From contig DATGEL010000044.1 of NCBI GenBank assembly GCA_035310145.1, forward strand, positions 43,830 to 107,829: DNA of 64,000 nucleotides. The letters run 5' to 3'. This document shows positions 38,165 through 45,882 of this stretch, piece by piece. This DNA comes from Dehalococcoidia bacterium (GTDB taxonomy: Bacteria > Chloroflexota > Dehalococcoidia > CAUJGQ01). Position numbers and translations under genes: made by a program. Positions within the stretch are counted from its first letter, which is position 1, and each line of letters begins with the position of its first letter. The notes under the pieces are model-generated. The model saw only the letters and a program-made list of their open reading frames with translations. It was not told the origin of the DNA and did no database searches.

Positions 38165-38225
38165 TGAGGGACGAGGAACGACGAAGCAGGAAAGCGGAAC
38201 GGGGAAATAGGAAACGGGAACAAGA
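38165..38225. repeat. Family B purine-rich intergenic repeat
   Basis: One-sided run of GAGGAACG / GGAAAGCGGAACGGGGAAATAGGAAACGGG units in the 200-nt gap between the membrane gene and the DsbA/FrnE-type gene. Units match the arms of the hairpins at 31371 and 40141. No complete hairpin arm is seen here. Confidence 0.6.
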
Positions 38226-38270
38226 CTGCCCTCGCCCCTCGCCTCTGGCTCCCATCTCCTCGTCCGGCGC

Positions 38271-38276
38271 TATACT
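38271..38276 (+). promoter_or_regulatory. -10 element of the DsbA/FrnE-type gene (leaderless transcript)
   Basis: TATACT ends only 6 nt before the ATG at 38283, so transcription would start at or next to the A of the ATG. No Shine-Dalgarno sequence lies between them. The -35 region (near 38248) is weak. A leaderless mRNA is inferred. Confidence 0.45.
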
Positions 38277-38282
38277 GCGGGC

Positions 38283-38942
38283 ATGAGTGACGCGGCAATC
38301 GCCGATCTGACCGAACGCCAGACGCCGGGGCGGCTGCACCTGCTGGTGGTCTCCGACTACATCTGACCGTGGTGCCTGATCGGCCTCGTGCGGGTCGAAC
38401 AACTGCAGCGCGAGTTCCCGGTCGATGTGGACTGGGTGCCGTTCGAGTTGCACCCGGAGACGCCGCCGGAGGGAAGGGTCATTGACCCCGCGTCGAGCGG
38501 CCGGCGCGCCGCCGTCCACGAGCATCTGCAACGGCTGGCGGCGGAAGCGGGCCTCGAGATGAAGCAGAAACGCTTCGTCTCCAACTCGCGGCTGGCGCTG
38601 GAAGCCGGCGAGTTCGCCCGCGCCGCCGGGCCAGAGGTCTTTAACGCCCTCCATCGCGCCCTGCTGCACGCCTACTTCGAAGAGGCGCAGGACATCGGCG
38701 ACCGCCAGACGCTGCTGGCGGTGGCGCGCGGCGCCGGCCTCGACACCGAGGCGCTGAGCGCCGCGCTCAGCGACCAGCGTTACGCCGCCGAGGTCGATGA
38801 CTGGACCGCCTGGGCGCAGACGAACGGCATTACCGGCACGCCCGCCTTCGTCTTCAACAACCGCTTCCTGATGGTCGGCGCCCAGGACTATGAGGTCTTC
38901 GCCGACGTGGCGCGTCGGCTGCTGGCCAGAGAAGGCGGGTAG
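38283..38942 (+). CDS. DsbA/FrnE-type thiol oxidoreductase with an in-frame TGA at the first active-site position (candidate selenoprotein)
   Basis: Read from the ATG at 38283 to the stop at 38942 this is a 219-residue protein, the usual FrnE length, with a TGA at codon 28 (38364-38366). The context is HLLVVSDYI-TGA-PWCLIGL: the family normally has C-P-W-C here, so TGA replaces the first (nucleophilic) cysteine while Cys31 is kept. Downstream, VDVDWVPFELHPETPPEG, an ITGTPAFVFNN segment (cis-Pro loop) and the helical domain are intact. A start after the TGA (Val/Met near 38388) would drop the active site. Decoding as selenocysteine, U-P-W-C, is the favoured reading. The alternative is a nonsense mutation of TGC or TGT. 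Family members are cytoplasmic disulfide or polyketide-related oxidoreductases. Confidence 0.72.
38377..38397 (+). promoter_or_regulatory. Possible bacterial SECIS-type stem-loop
   Basis: Beginning 10 nt after the TGA, UGAUC (38377-38381) can pair with GGUCG (38393-38397) around an 11-nt loop that starts GG, about 15 nt after the TGA. An alternative stem CGGCC/GGUCG gives a 7-nt loop without an early G. Bacterial SECIS elements are short hairpins within about 16-37 nt of the UGA and carry a G near the start of the loop, so this is borderline. Such stems occur by chance in GC-rich DNA. Confidence 0.35.
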
Positions 38943-39058
38943 CGGCGCCGCACGGGCTGCCGCGTGCGGGAGGGCGCGCGCCCGGCGGGGCGTGCAAAAG
39001 TGTGTGGCCCGCGCCGTTCGCCATAATGAGTACTCGATCCTTACGATCCCGTGTTATC

Positions 39059-39065
39059 GTATAAC
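39059..39065 (+). promoter_or_regulatory. Possible -10 element of the secreted protein gene
   Basis: GTATAAC (TATAAC at 39060-39065) stands in the only AT-rich patch of the 290-nt gap before the gene at 39232. The TTACGA at 39041-39046 is a poor -35 at short spacing. The call is weak. Confidence 0.3.
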
Positions 39066-39231
39066 CCGGCTACTGGAATTATGTCCCCGTACGCCCGTGC
39101 GTGGAACGATCGTCACGACCGGGGCGTTGAACAGAGCAGGCAGCCAGCGGAGCAGGCCCCGCACCGCTCATCCGGTCGTTTCAGCCAGACTCCGCGAGCA
39201 CACAGCAGCAGCTGCAGGGAGGAAGCGAAGT

Positions 39232-40053
39232 ATGTCCCTCACCCGCTCTCTGGTCGGAACCGCGGTCCTGGTGGCGGCAACAGCAGCCGTCACACTCATC
39301 GGCGGTGGCAGCCCCACGGCCCGGGCGCAGCAGACACCGCCCGCCGCCCGCGTCTACGGCGGCATTCAGATCAATGGCCAGAATGCGCCGAGCGGCGCCG
39401 TCGTCACGGCCTACAGCGGCAGCGCGCTCTGCGGCACCGCCTCGGGCAACGGCGTGTACAACGGCACGCAGTACTTCGTCGATATCGACAGCAGCCAGGC
39501 TGCCTGCGCCACGCCGGGCAATACCCTCAGCTTCAAAGTCAACGGCCAGGCCGCCAACGAGACCACGACGGTGCCGCAGATCGCCGGCTCGCCGGTGCAG
39601 CTCAACCTGACCGTCAGCGCTACGCCCACGCCCAGCGGCCCCACCGTGACCTATCAGACCGGCTGGAACATCGTCGGCGGACCGGCGGGCATGACCTTCC
39701 CGCAGGCGGCCGCCACCCTCTACACGCTGCCGGGCGGCGCCAGCAACTACACCACGATCTCGAACACGACCGGCATCACCGCCGGCGCCGGCTACTGGGC
39801 CTTCTTCGGCGCGACCACCACGGTGTCGATCAGCGGCAGCTCCACGCTGCCCGCCACGGTCTCCGTGCCCGCCAACTCGTTCGCCATGATCGGCAACCCC
39901 GCGAACAAGGCGGTGACGGTCAGCGGCGCCGATGCGGTCTACACCTTCGACCCGGTGGCCAACAGCTACAGCAACGGCAACACCACCACGCTGCAGCCGG
40001 GCCAGGGCGCCTTCGTCTACTCCGCCGCGGGTGCGACGGTGACGATGCAGTAG
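39232..40053 (+). CDS. Secreted beta-rich protein
   Basis: 273 residues from an ATG behind AGGGAGGAAG. A signal peptide ends near ARAQQ (residue 30). The mature part has a first domain with VYGGIQINGQNAPSGAVVTAYSG and a lone cysteine pair, a Pro/Thr-rich joint (SATPTPSGPTV), and a second domain with GWNIVGGPAGMTFPQAA and SFAMIGNPANKAVTVSG. The pattern of Gly/Ser/Thr-rich beta strands recalls carboxypeptidase-regulatory-like and hemolysin-type surface domains, but I name no family. Alone on the strand, followed by a hairpin repeat. Confidence 0.75.
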   Translation: MSLTRSLVGTAVLVAATAAVTLIGGGSPTARAQQTPPAARVYGGIQINGQNAPSGAVVTAYSGSALCGTASGNGVYNGTQYFVDIDSSQAACATPGNTLSFKVNGQAANETTTVPQIAGSPVQLNLTVSATPTPSGPTVTYQTGWNIVGGPAGMTFPQAAATLYTLPGGASNYTTISNTTGITAGAGYWAFFGATTTVSISGSSTLPATVSVPANSFAMIGNPANKAVTVSGADAVYTFDPVANSYSNGNTTTLQPGQGAFVYSAAGATVTMQ

Positions 40054-40140
40054 TCAGCCGGAATTCTCAGCGCGTGGGGCACGACGCGCGATGCGAACGG
40101 GGCGGCGCTACCTGCCGCCCCGTTCGCGCGCCCCGTCAGG

Positions 40141-40211
40141 CGAGGAACGAGGAACGAGTGGCTGGCGACGAGGGCTGTCTCGTTCCTCGTTCCTGTTTCC
40201 TCGTTCCTCGT
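40141..40211. repeat. Family B inverted repeat, perfect hairpin
   Basis: AGGAACGAGGAACGAG (40143-40158) pairs perfectly, 16 of 16, with CTCGTTCCTCGTTCCT (40179-40194) around a 20-nt loop. A further copy of the right unit TCCTCGTTCCTCGT follows (40198-40211). It lies after the secreted gene and could end its transcript. Confidence 0.85.
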
Positions 40212-40242
40212 CCCCTTATTCGAACATGTGCGCTAGTTATGG

Positions 40243-40248
40243 TATAAT
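40243..40248 (+). promoter_or_regulatory. Promoter of the SWIM-domain gene
   Basis: A perfect TATAAT at 40243-40248 with an extended -10 (TATGGTATAAT). A weak -35 (TTCGAA at 40219-40224, 18-nt spacer) is the best available. The gene starts at 40326, giving a leader of roughly 70 nt. Confidence 0.6.
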
Positions 40249-40325
40249 GGCTGTGCATCGAAGACGCAGCGCTGGGTCCGGCGGCGGAGCCGGGCAAAGA
40301 TCGAGAAGACGGCAGGCCAACTACC

Positions 40326-40622
40326 ATGACGACCGCAGAACTGCAGGCGCGGGCCATCGCCCGCGCCCACGACGAACATATCTACATCCGCCGGGTCACC
40401 AACCGCCCCGGCGTCTATACCGCGCGCAGCCGCACGAACCCGCACCGCCGCTACATCCTCGTCGACCGTGACGGCACACAGGCGTGCAGTTGCCCCGGCT
40501 TCACCAACCGCGCCTCCTGCAAGCACGTGGAGGGGCTGCGCCAGCGCCTGGCGCGCGAGGGGCAGCAGCTCAGCCTGGATCTGCAACCGGCCGGGGAGCC
40601 GCTGGCGCACGCGGCGGCCTGA
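40326..40622 (+). CDS. SWIM zinc-finger protein
   Basis: 98 residues. C-x-C-x(n)-C-x-H signature at about 52-66 (ACSCPGFTNRASCKHVEG) is the SWIM zinc finger, found in DNA-binding or protein-interaction modules. The N-terminus is rich in Arg (YIRRVTNRPGVYTARSRTNPHRRYILVDRDG). Stand-alone SWIM proteins of this size have no assigned function. It is followed by the interrupted PPK2 gene 54 nt later. Confidence 0.8.
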   Translation: MTTAELQARAIARAHDEHIYIRRVTNRPGVYTARSRTNPHRRYILVDRDGTQACSCPGFTNRASCKHVEGLRQRLAREGQQLSLDLQPAGEPLAHAAA

Positions 40623-40676
40623 TCCGCCGCGCCCCGTGCCGGCTGGGCGAGCATCACATCGCCGGGGAGACGCGGC

Positions 40677-41474
40677 ATGAACGCACCGCCCTGGCTGGTG
40701 AAGCCCGGCGAGCGCGTTGATCTGGAGGATCTTGACCCCGCCGACACGCGGCCGTTTGCCGACAAGGTCGCGGCGGCCGATCTGCTGCGCCTGCGCGAGC
40801 TGCAGGAGCGGCTGCACGTCGACGGCCGCCACGCCCTCTTGCTCGTCTTGCAGGGCATGGACACCTCCGGCAAAGACGGCACGGTCAAGCATCTCTCCGG
40901 CGGGCTCAGCCTGCTCGGTGCCCGGCTCGCCGCCTTCGCCGCGCCCACGATGGAGGAGCTGCGGCACGACTTTCTCTGGCGCGTGCACCGGCAGGCGCCG
41001 CCGCACGGCTGCGTCGGCATCTTCAACCGCTCGCATTACGAAGACGTGCTGGTGGTGCGGGTGCACAGGCTGGCGCCGGAGGCCGTGTGACGCGAGCGCT
41101 ACGGCCAGATCAACGCCTTCGAGGCGCTGCTGGCCGCCGGCGGCACGACGATCTTCAAGTGCTATCTGCACATCAGCAAGGCGGAGCGGAAGCGGCGCCT
41201 TGAGGCGCGGCTCGACGCGCCCGACAAGCTCTGGAAGTTCGACCCCAACGACCTCGCCGAGCGCGATCGCTGGGACGCCTACCGCGAGGCGTACGAGGAG
41301 GCGATCGCCCGTTGCAGCAGCAAGCAGGCGCCCTGGTACGTCGTGCCGGCCGACCATAGGTGGTACCGCAACTACGCCGTCACGCGCCTGCTGATCGAGG
41401 CGCTGGAACGGCTGCCGCTGCAGTTGCCCAAACCGGCGTTCGACGCGCAGGAGCTGAAGCGCCGGCTCAGCTAG
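40677..41474 (+). pseudogene. PPK2-type polyphosphate kinase interrupted by an in-frame TGA
   Basis: Reading across a TGA at codon 138 (41088-41090) gives a 265-residue class I PPK2. Before the TGA: Walker A VLQGMDTSGKDG (about 57-68), then GIFNRSHYEDVLVVRVH. After it: RERYGQINAFEALLA, KCYLHISKAERKRRLEARL, WKFDPNDLAERDRWDAY and WYVVPADHRWYRN. The family usually has Trp at the TGA position (VW-RRY type), so a TGG to TGA mutation is the plain explanation. As read, a truncated protein of 137 residues would lack essential parts. Family members transfer phosphate between polyphosphate and nucleotides. It overlaps by 8 nt the convergent MmgE/PrpD gene. Confidence 0.7.
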
Positions 41475-42846
41475 CCGCGCCCACGCGCTCCGGCGCCGCC
41501 AGCAGCGCCATCAGCCCGCGCAGATCCGGCAGCGATTCGAAGTATGCGATGCGCTCCAGCGCCTCGCGCGCCGCGGCCGCCGGCAGCGCCACGGCGGCGC
41601 AATCGCGAAACTTCTCCGCCAGCTCCTCCCACGACAGCGGGCTCTCGCCCGAGCCGCGCGGCTCGTCCACGCCGCGCCGCAGCGTACGGCCGTCGCGCAA
41701 CGTCAGCGCCACCTCGGTGCGGCCGCCGGCGATCTGCGCCTGCGCCGGGCCGGCACGCATCTCCACCCGCCGCAGCAGCGCCTGCGCCGCGGGTCGCTGC
41801 ACGGCGGCGTCGCTGAAGGTGGCGAGCCGCGGGGCGCCGTCGAGCAGCGCCGCCGCGACGCAGTACTGCATCGAGAACTTGCCCTCCAGGCCCGTCTGCG
41901 GCCGCGGGTGGATCAGCGGCGCGGCGGACGTTTCCGGCAGCAGGATCTCGACCGCGGCCACGTCCTCCGCGGCGATACCCGCCTCGTCGCGCAGCGCCAG
42001 CACGCCATCGAGGGCGCGGTGCGTGTTGTAGCAGCAGGGATACTTCTTCACGGCGATCCCCGGCGCGAGGATGTCCCAGGGGGCGCCGAGATTCCCCAGC
42101 GCCTGCGTCGGGTCGTGGTCCTCGGCGGGCGAGAAGAGACGGATGAAGCCGAGCGGCGCTTCGAGCATCGTCTCGTCCGCCGTGAAGCCCCGCTGCGCCA
42201 GCAGCGCCGCCGTGACGCCGGCCTCCGCCGCGCGGCCGGGGTGCAGCGGCTTGGTCATCGTGCCGAAGTTCTGGCGCGAGCCGGCGGCCATGCTGCCGGC
42301 GATGCCGAGCGCCATCACGGTCTGCTTTTCGGTCAGGCTCAGCAGCGCCGCCGCGGCCGCCGCCGCGCCGACCGTGCCGTGGGTCGAGGTCGCGTGCCAG
42401 CCGCGCGCGTAGTGGCTGGCGCCCTGGGCGCGGCCGAGCTTGCACTCGATCTCGAAGCCGAGCACGAAGGCGCGCAGCGCCGCGCGTCCACTGGCGCCCA
42501 AGTGCTCGGCCAGCGCCAGCACCGCCGGCAGCACCGGTACGCTGGGATGGCCGTTCAGCGAATAGTTCACGTCGTCGTAGTCGAGGGCGTGGCCGGATAC
42601 GCCGTTCACCAGCGCGGCCTGCGCCACGCTGACCCGTTCGCCGGCGCCGATCACCGTCGCCTGCGGGCTGCCGCCCAACGCCCGCGCCAGCTCGAGCGCG
42701 ATGCGGGCGGCGGGCTCCACGGAGCCGGCGAGCGTGGCCGCCAGCGTGTCGAGCACGGCGCGCTTCGCTGCCGTCACCACGTCGTCGCCCAACTGCTCGT
42801 ATCCCGTCTCGCCGATGAAGCGTGCGTAGCCCCGCGTGATCTCCAT
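41467..42846 (-). CDS. MmgE/PrpD family protein
   Basis: 459 residues from the ATG at 42846 behind GGGGGAG. It has the PrpD/MmgE fold pattern: RAVLDTLAATLAGSVEPAARIA, VNGVSGHALDYDDV, GHPSVPVLPAVLALAEH, RGWHATSTHGTVGAAAAAAALL, GTMTKPLHPGRAAEAGVTAALLAQRGF and KYPCCYNTHRALDGVLALRDE. The group includes 2-methylcitrate dehydratase and itaconate/aconitate-type decarboxylases. Which reaction this one performs is unclear. Convergent with the PPK2 gene; the next upstream (transcriptionally) gene is the MFS exporter. Confidence 0.9.
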   Translation of the reverse strand: MEITRGYARFIGETGYEQLGDDVVTAAKRAVLDTLAATLAGSVEPAARIALELARALGGSPQATVIGAGERVSVAQAALVNGVSGHALDYDDVNYSLNGHPSVPVLPAVLALAEHLGASGRAALRAFVLGFEIECKLGRAQGASHYARGWHATSTHGTVGAAAAAAALLSLTEKQTVMALGIAGSMAAGSRQNFGTMTKPLHPGRAAEAGVTAALLAQRGFTADETMLEAPLGFIRLFSPAEDHDPTQALGNLGAPWDILAPGIAVKKYPCCYNTHRALDGVLALRDEAGIAAEDVAAVEILLPETSAAPLIHPRPQTGLEGKFSMQYCVAAALLDGAPRLATFSDAAVQRPAAQALLRRVEMRAGPAQAQIAGGRTEVALTLRDGRTLRRGVDEPRGSGESPLSWEELAEKFRDCAAVALPAAAAREALERIAYFESLPDLRGLMALLAAPERVGAAS

Positions 42847-42909
42847 GGCCGCACTCCCCCGATCGCTTCGACCCGATCCGTCTGCGCGTAGAGCGTACAC
42901 CCGCGCGGC

Positions 42910-44424
42910 CTACTCCGCCGCCACGGGCCGTGGCACGAGCGTGGCCGGTTCCTCCGTCCGCGGCGGGGCGCCCTGCCGGCGTTCGCGGGCACGATCGGGG
43001 ATGAAGAACGCCAGCACAATGCACAGCAGATACAGCACGACGTAGGCGATGTACACATGCTCCAGGCCGCCGGCCACGTTGTGCGGATCGCGGCTGAGCA
43101 CGAGCGGGATCATCGCCGTGCCGATCATGCCGCCCGACTGGCGGAAGGTGCTGCGGATGCCGGTGACGGCGGCGACTTTGCCCGGCAACAGATCGAGCGC
43201 GGCGTTGTTGGCCGCCGGCTGCGAGATACCGAGCCCCAGCCCGATCAGCGCGGTGATCATGCTGAGCCAGACGACATCGCTCACGCCGACGCCGAGCAGC
43301 GACACATGCGTGAGGCCGCGGCTGAGCAGCAGCATCGCCAGCGCCTGCAGCGACATGCCGGCCACCATCGGCAGGCGGTAGCCCAGGCGAATGATAAAGA
43401 TCGAGCAGAGCGTCGACGTGACGATCATCGCCATGGCGCGCGGCGTCAGCAGCGCCCCCGCCAGGGTGGCGGAGACGCCGTAGCGGTTCTGGAAGTAGGT
43501 CGGCAGGAAGGCCATCACGCCGAAGACGCCGGCGCCGAAGCAGAAGTTGTAGAGATTCGCCGCCAGGAAGGGGCGGTGCTTGAGCAGCACGGGCGCGATC
43601 ACCGGGTCGGCCGTACGGCTCTCGGTGCGGAAGAAGAGCACGAGCAGCAGCGGCACGCTCGCCAGCAGCAGCCAGACCAACGGGTTGCGCAGGGCGTTGG
43701 CGCTCTCGCCAAGCCAGGTGAGCGCGAACAGCAGCATGATCATCGCGCCGCCGTAGAGCGCCGCGCCGGCGAAGTCGATCCGGCGCCGCTCGCCGGTGGC
43801 GCGGCCCTCGTCGCGGTAGAGCGCGGCGGTGAGCGCGATCACCAGCAGCCCGAGCGGCACGTTCACCCAGAAGACGAAGCGCCAGGAGAGATGGTCCACC
43901 ACGGCGCCGCCGATGTTCGGCCCCAGCAGGCCGCCGATCGGGAAGATACTGGTGAAGAGGCCGATGGCGCGGGCGCGGCTCTGCGGAAACAGGTCGGAGA
44001 CGATGCCCGTGCAGGAGGGGATGAAGCTGCCGCCGCCCAACGCCTGCACCAGGCGGCAGACGACCAGCACGTAGACGTTCGGCGCCATGCCGCAGAGCAG
44101 CGAGCTGCCGGTGAACAGGACGATCGCGCCGAGGAAAACGCGCTTGCGCCCCCACTCATCGCTGAGCTTGCCGGCCACGGGCAACACCAGCAACTGGCCG
44201 AGCTGGTAGGCGGTGATCGTCCAGGTTTCCCAGACGACGCTGGTGTGCAGGCTCTTGCCGATCGCCTCGAGCGCCACGGCCACGATCGTCGAATCGATCG
44301 AGGCCATCAGCAGCGCCAGCGCGATCACGGAGAAGATCAGATACCGTCGGGACGGCGGGCGCAGCGCGGAGCCGGCGCGCGCCGGGGCCGGAGGCGCCGT
44401 CAGCGCGTTGCCGCCGTGGGCCAT
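42910..44424 (-). CDS. MFS transporter, DHA2 (14-helix) family
   Basis: 504 residues from the ATG at 44424; a GTG two codons earlier is possible, and neither has a strong SD. The sequence has the MFS signatures of drug:H+ antiporter-2: SIDSTIVAVALEAIG in helix 1, the loop GKLSDEWGRKRVFLGAI (motif A), and VSDLFPQSRARAIGLF. About 14 hydrophobic segments can be traced. Likely exports drugs or amphiphiles out of the cytoplasm. A second DHA2 transporter lies at 46887 and a PAC2 protein between. Confidence 0.92.
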   Translation of the reverse strand: MAHGGNALTAPPAPARAGSALRPPSRRYLIFSVIALALLMASIDSTIVAVALEAIGKSLHTSVVWETWTITAYQLGQLLVLPVAGKLSDEWGRKRVFLGAIVLFTGSSLLCGMAPNVYVLVVCRLVQALGGGSFIPSCTGIVSDLFPQSRARAIGLFTSIFPIGGLLGPNIGGAVVDHLSWRFVFWVNVPLGLLVIALTAALYRDEGRATGERRRIDFAGAALYGGAMIMLLFALTWLGESANALRNPLVWLLLASVPLLLVLFFRTESRTADPVIAPVLLKHRPFLAANLYNFCFGAGVFGVMAFLPTYFQNRYGVSATLAGALLTPRAMAMIVTSTLCSIFIIRLGYRLPMVAGMSLQALAMLLLSRGLTHVSLLGVGVSDVVWLSMITALIGLGLGISQPAANNAALDLLPGKVAAVTGIRSTFRQSGGMIGTAMIPLVLSRDPHNVAGGLEHVYIAYVVLYLLCIVLAFFIPDRARERRQGAPPRTEEPATLVPRPVAAE

Positions 44425-44596
44425 CGCCACCCCGGTTCGGTGCGGAATCCAGCGTCCGTGCCGTCCGATCGGCGCGGAAAGCTTCCGCCAGGTGTGCGGA
44501 GGTTGCGCTTCACAGTGCGCTTCCGCCGCGATTTATGCTAGCGGTGAAGTCGCGCTGCTTCAATGCCACCCCGCAGAGGCGGCACGATCGAGTGCG

Positions 44597-45544
44597 CTAA
44601 TCCTCGCGTGGACCCGGCCGGCGGCCCTGGCGCAGCAGGTCCTCGAACGCCTGGATCACGTCGGCGGGGTTGGGCAGATCGCCCGGCTCGCTGCGCTTGA
44701 CCGCCTCGACGTCGTTGCCCGCGGCGCCGCTCTGCTCTTCCAGCTCGTGCACGTGCTCGGCCACCTCGGACTTCGCCCGCACCGCCTCGCTCACCTGGCG
44801 CTCGAAGAAGGCCGAGGCGTCCTCCAGGCGCGACAGGTCGAAGGGCAGGTCGGTGAGGTCGCGCACGGCGCGCAGCAGCGCCAGCGCCGCCTTGGGGTTG
44901 GCCGTGGTGGGCAGATAGTGCGGCACGGCGGCCCAGAGGCTGGCGGCGCTCATGCCCTGCGCCCGTGCCGCATCTGAGAGCACGCTGACGATGCCGGTCG
45001 GCCCTTCGTAGCTGGTGCTGAGCGTGCCCAGGCTGCGCAGCGGCGGCTGTTCGTCCTCGCTCCAGGCGTAGCCGGAGATCGGCACGGGCCGGGTGTGCGG
45101 CACCGCCCCGAGAAAGGCGCCGAGCGTGACCACGCGCTTCACGCCCACGGCCTGGGCGACGGAGAGTGCGGCCTGGCAGTAGGTGCGCCAGCGCAGTTCC
45201 GGTTCGCGCGCCACGAGCGCGACGAGGTCATTCTGCCAGCCCGGCCCGCCGCGGATCGCGTAGAGGTCGTGGGCGGGCCAGCGCAGCACGCGCTCGCCGT
45301 TGCGCAGGCGCACGATCGGCCGTGACTGCATCTCGCTGAAGACGTGGAAGGCGTCCGGCCGGATGCTGGCGATGCGCTGGCCGTCCAAATTGCGCGCCAG
45401 CCAGCGCACGGCGGCGCTGGCGCCCTGGCCGCCGTCGTTCCAGCCCTGGAAACCGGCGACGAGCACGGGTGAGCGCAGGCCGGGCAGCACGCGCACCTGG
45501 CGCTCGATATGGCGATCAAGATCGTCGTTTGTATGTCTAGCCAT
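44597..45544 (-). CDS. PAC2 family protein
   Basis: 315 residues from the ATG at 45544 (GAGG upstream). The PAC2 fold (proteasome-assembly-chaperone-like, ATP-grasp-superfamily-related) is indicated by LVAGFQGWNDGGQGASAAVRWLARNL, RVVTLGAFLGAVPHTRPVPISG, TGIVSVLSDAARAQGMSAASLWAAVPHYLP and the C-terminal coiled region with EHVHELEEQ. PAC2 proteins in bacteria are usually linked to actinobacterial-type proteasome systems or unknown functions. The tRNA-Tyr lies just upstream (transcriptionally). Confidence 0.87.
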   Translation of the reverse strand: MARHTNDDLDRHIERQVRVLPGLRSPVLVAGFQGWNDGGQGASAAVRWLARNLDGQRIASIRPDAFHVFSEMQSRPIVRLRNGERVLRWPAHDLYAIRGGPGWQNDLVALVAREPELRWRTYCQAALSVAQAVGVKRVVTLGAFLGAVPHTRPVPISGYAWSEDEQPPLRSLGTLSTSYEGPTGIVSVLSDAARAQGMSAASLWAAVPHYLPTTANPKAALALLRAVRDLTDLPFDLSRLEDASAFFERQVSEAVRAKSEVAEHVHELEEQSGAAGNDVEAVKRSEPGDLPNPADVIQAFEDLLRQGRRPGPRED

Positions 45545-45671
45545 GGCAGAATGCCTCGTGAAGTTCGCGTTCGGAGCCCGTGCAGCGGGCCCAACCCTTA
45601 GTGTAGCCAATCGCGGGCTCCGGGCGTAGGGCGCTGTGTTGAGGGGCGCCTCCTGCCCGTGCGCGGCGCGG

Positions 45672-45700
45672 TTGAGCCCGGTGCGAGGCTGTAGTACGCT
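45672..45700 (+). promoter_or_regulatory. Promoter of tRNA-Tyr
   Basis: TTGAGC (45672-45677), 17 nt, TACGCT (45695-45700) gives a reasonable promoter with a start near 45707, ten nt before the tRNA. The match is fair at both boxes. Confidence 0.45.
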
Positions 45701-45716
45701 GATCGCTGCCGCACCT

Positions 45717-45793
45717 CCCGGGATAGCTCAGTTGGCCAGAGCAGCGGACTGTAAATCCGCGTGTCCGTGGTTCGAATCCACGTCCCGGGACCA
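45717..45793 (+). tRNA. tRNA-Tyr (GTA), class I, CCA encoded
   Basis: A complete cloverleaf of 77 nt including CCA. Acceptor CCCGGGA/TCCCGGG with discriminator A, D-arm GCTC/GAGC, anticodon stem GCGGA/TCCGC with loop CTGTAAA (anticodon GTA), a short 5-nt variable loop (GTGTC) and T-arm CGTGG-TTCGAAT-CCACG. Bacterial tRNA-Tyr normally has a long variable arm and G1:C72. This one has a short loop and C1:G72, which is typical of archaeal and eukaryotic tRNA-Tyr. No intron is seen. A hairpin terminator follows. Confidence 0.95.
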
Positions 45794-45808
45794 GCTTGCA
45801 GGCGTGAA

Positions 45809-45836
45809 ACCGGCCCCATCGGGCCGGTGTTCTCTT
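45809..45836 (+). terminator. Terminator-like hairpin after tRNA-Tyr
   Basis: ACCGGCCC (45809-45816), loop CATC, GGGCCGGT (45821-45828), then the U-rich GTTCTCTT. The stem is perfect over 8 bp. Consistent with an intrinsic terminator for the tRNA transcript. Confidence 0.75.
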
Positions 45837-45882
45837 CGGTTCCGTAGCGTGATGCCAACGGCTGATGCCAACGCGAACCGGC

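Noticed and set aside
38381..38397. Alternative SECIS stem CGGCC/GGUCG with a 7-nt loop.
   Set aside because: The loop begins UC rather than G, unlike usual bacterial elements, so the other pairing is preferred, and even that is weak.
41088..41090. Genetic code 4 (TGA = Trp) for the whole genome.
   Set aside because: Many intact genes here end with TGA, including tightly coupled pairs, so TGA is a real stop. It cannot be a general tryptophan codon.
41471..44155. A minus-strand open frame of about 894 codons.
   Set aside because: It overlaps the PrpD-like and MFS genes in the wrong frame and shows only Arg/Ala/Gly-rich sequence without domains.
45850..45873. An 11-nt direct repeat (TGATGCCAACG twice, 13-nt spacing) near the integrase fragment.
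   Set aside because: Too short to support an att site or array, and it occurs only twice. Possibly a relic, but not enough to annotate.
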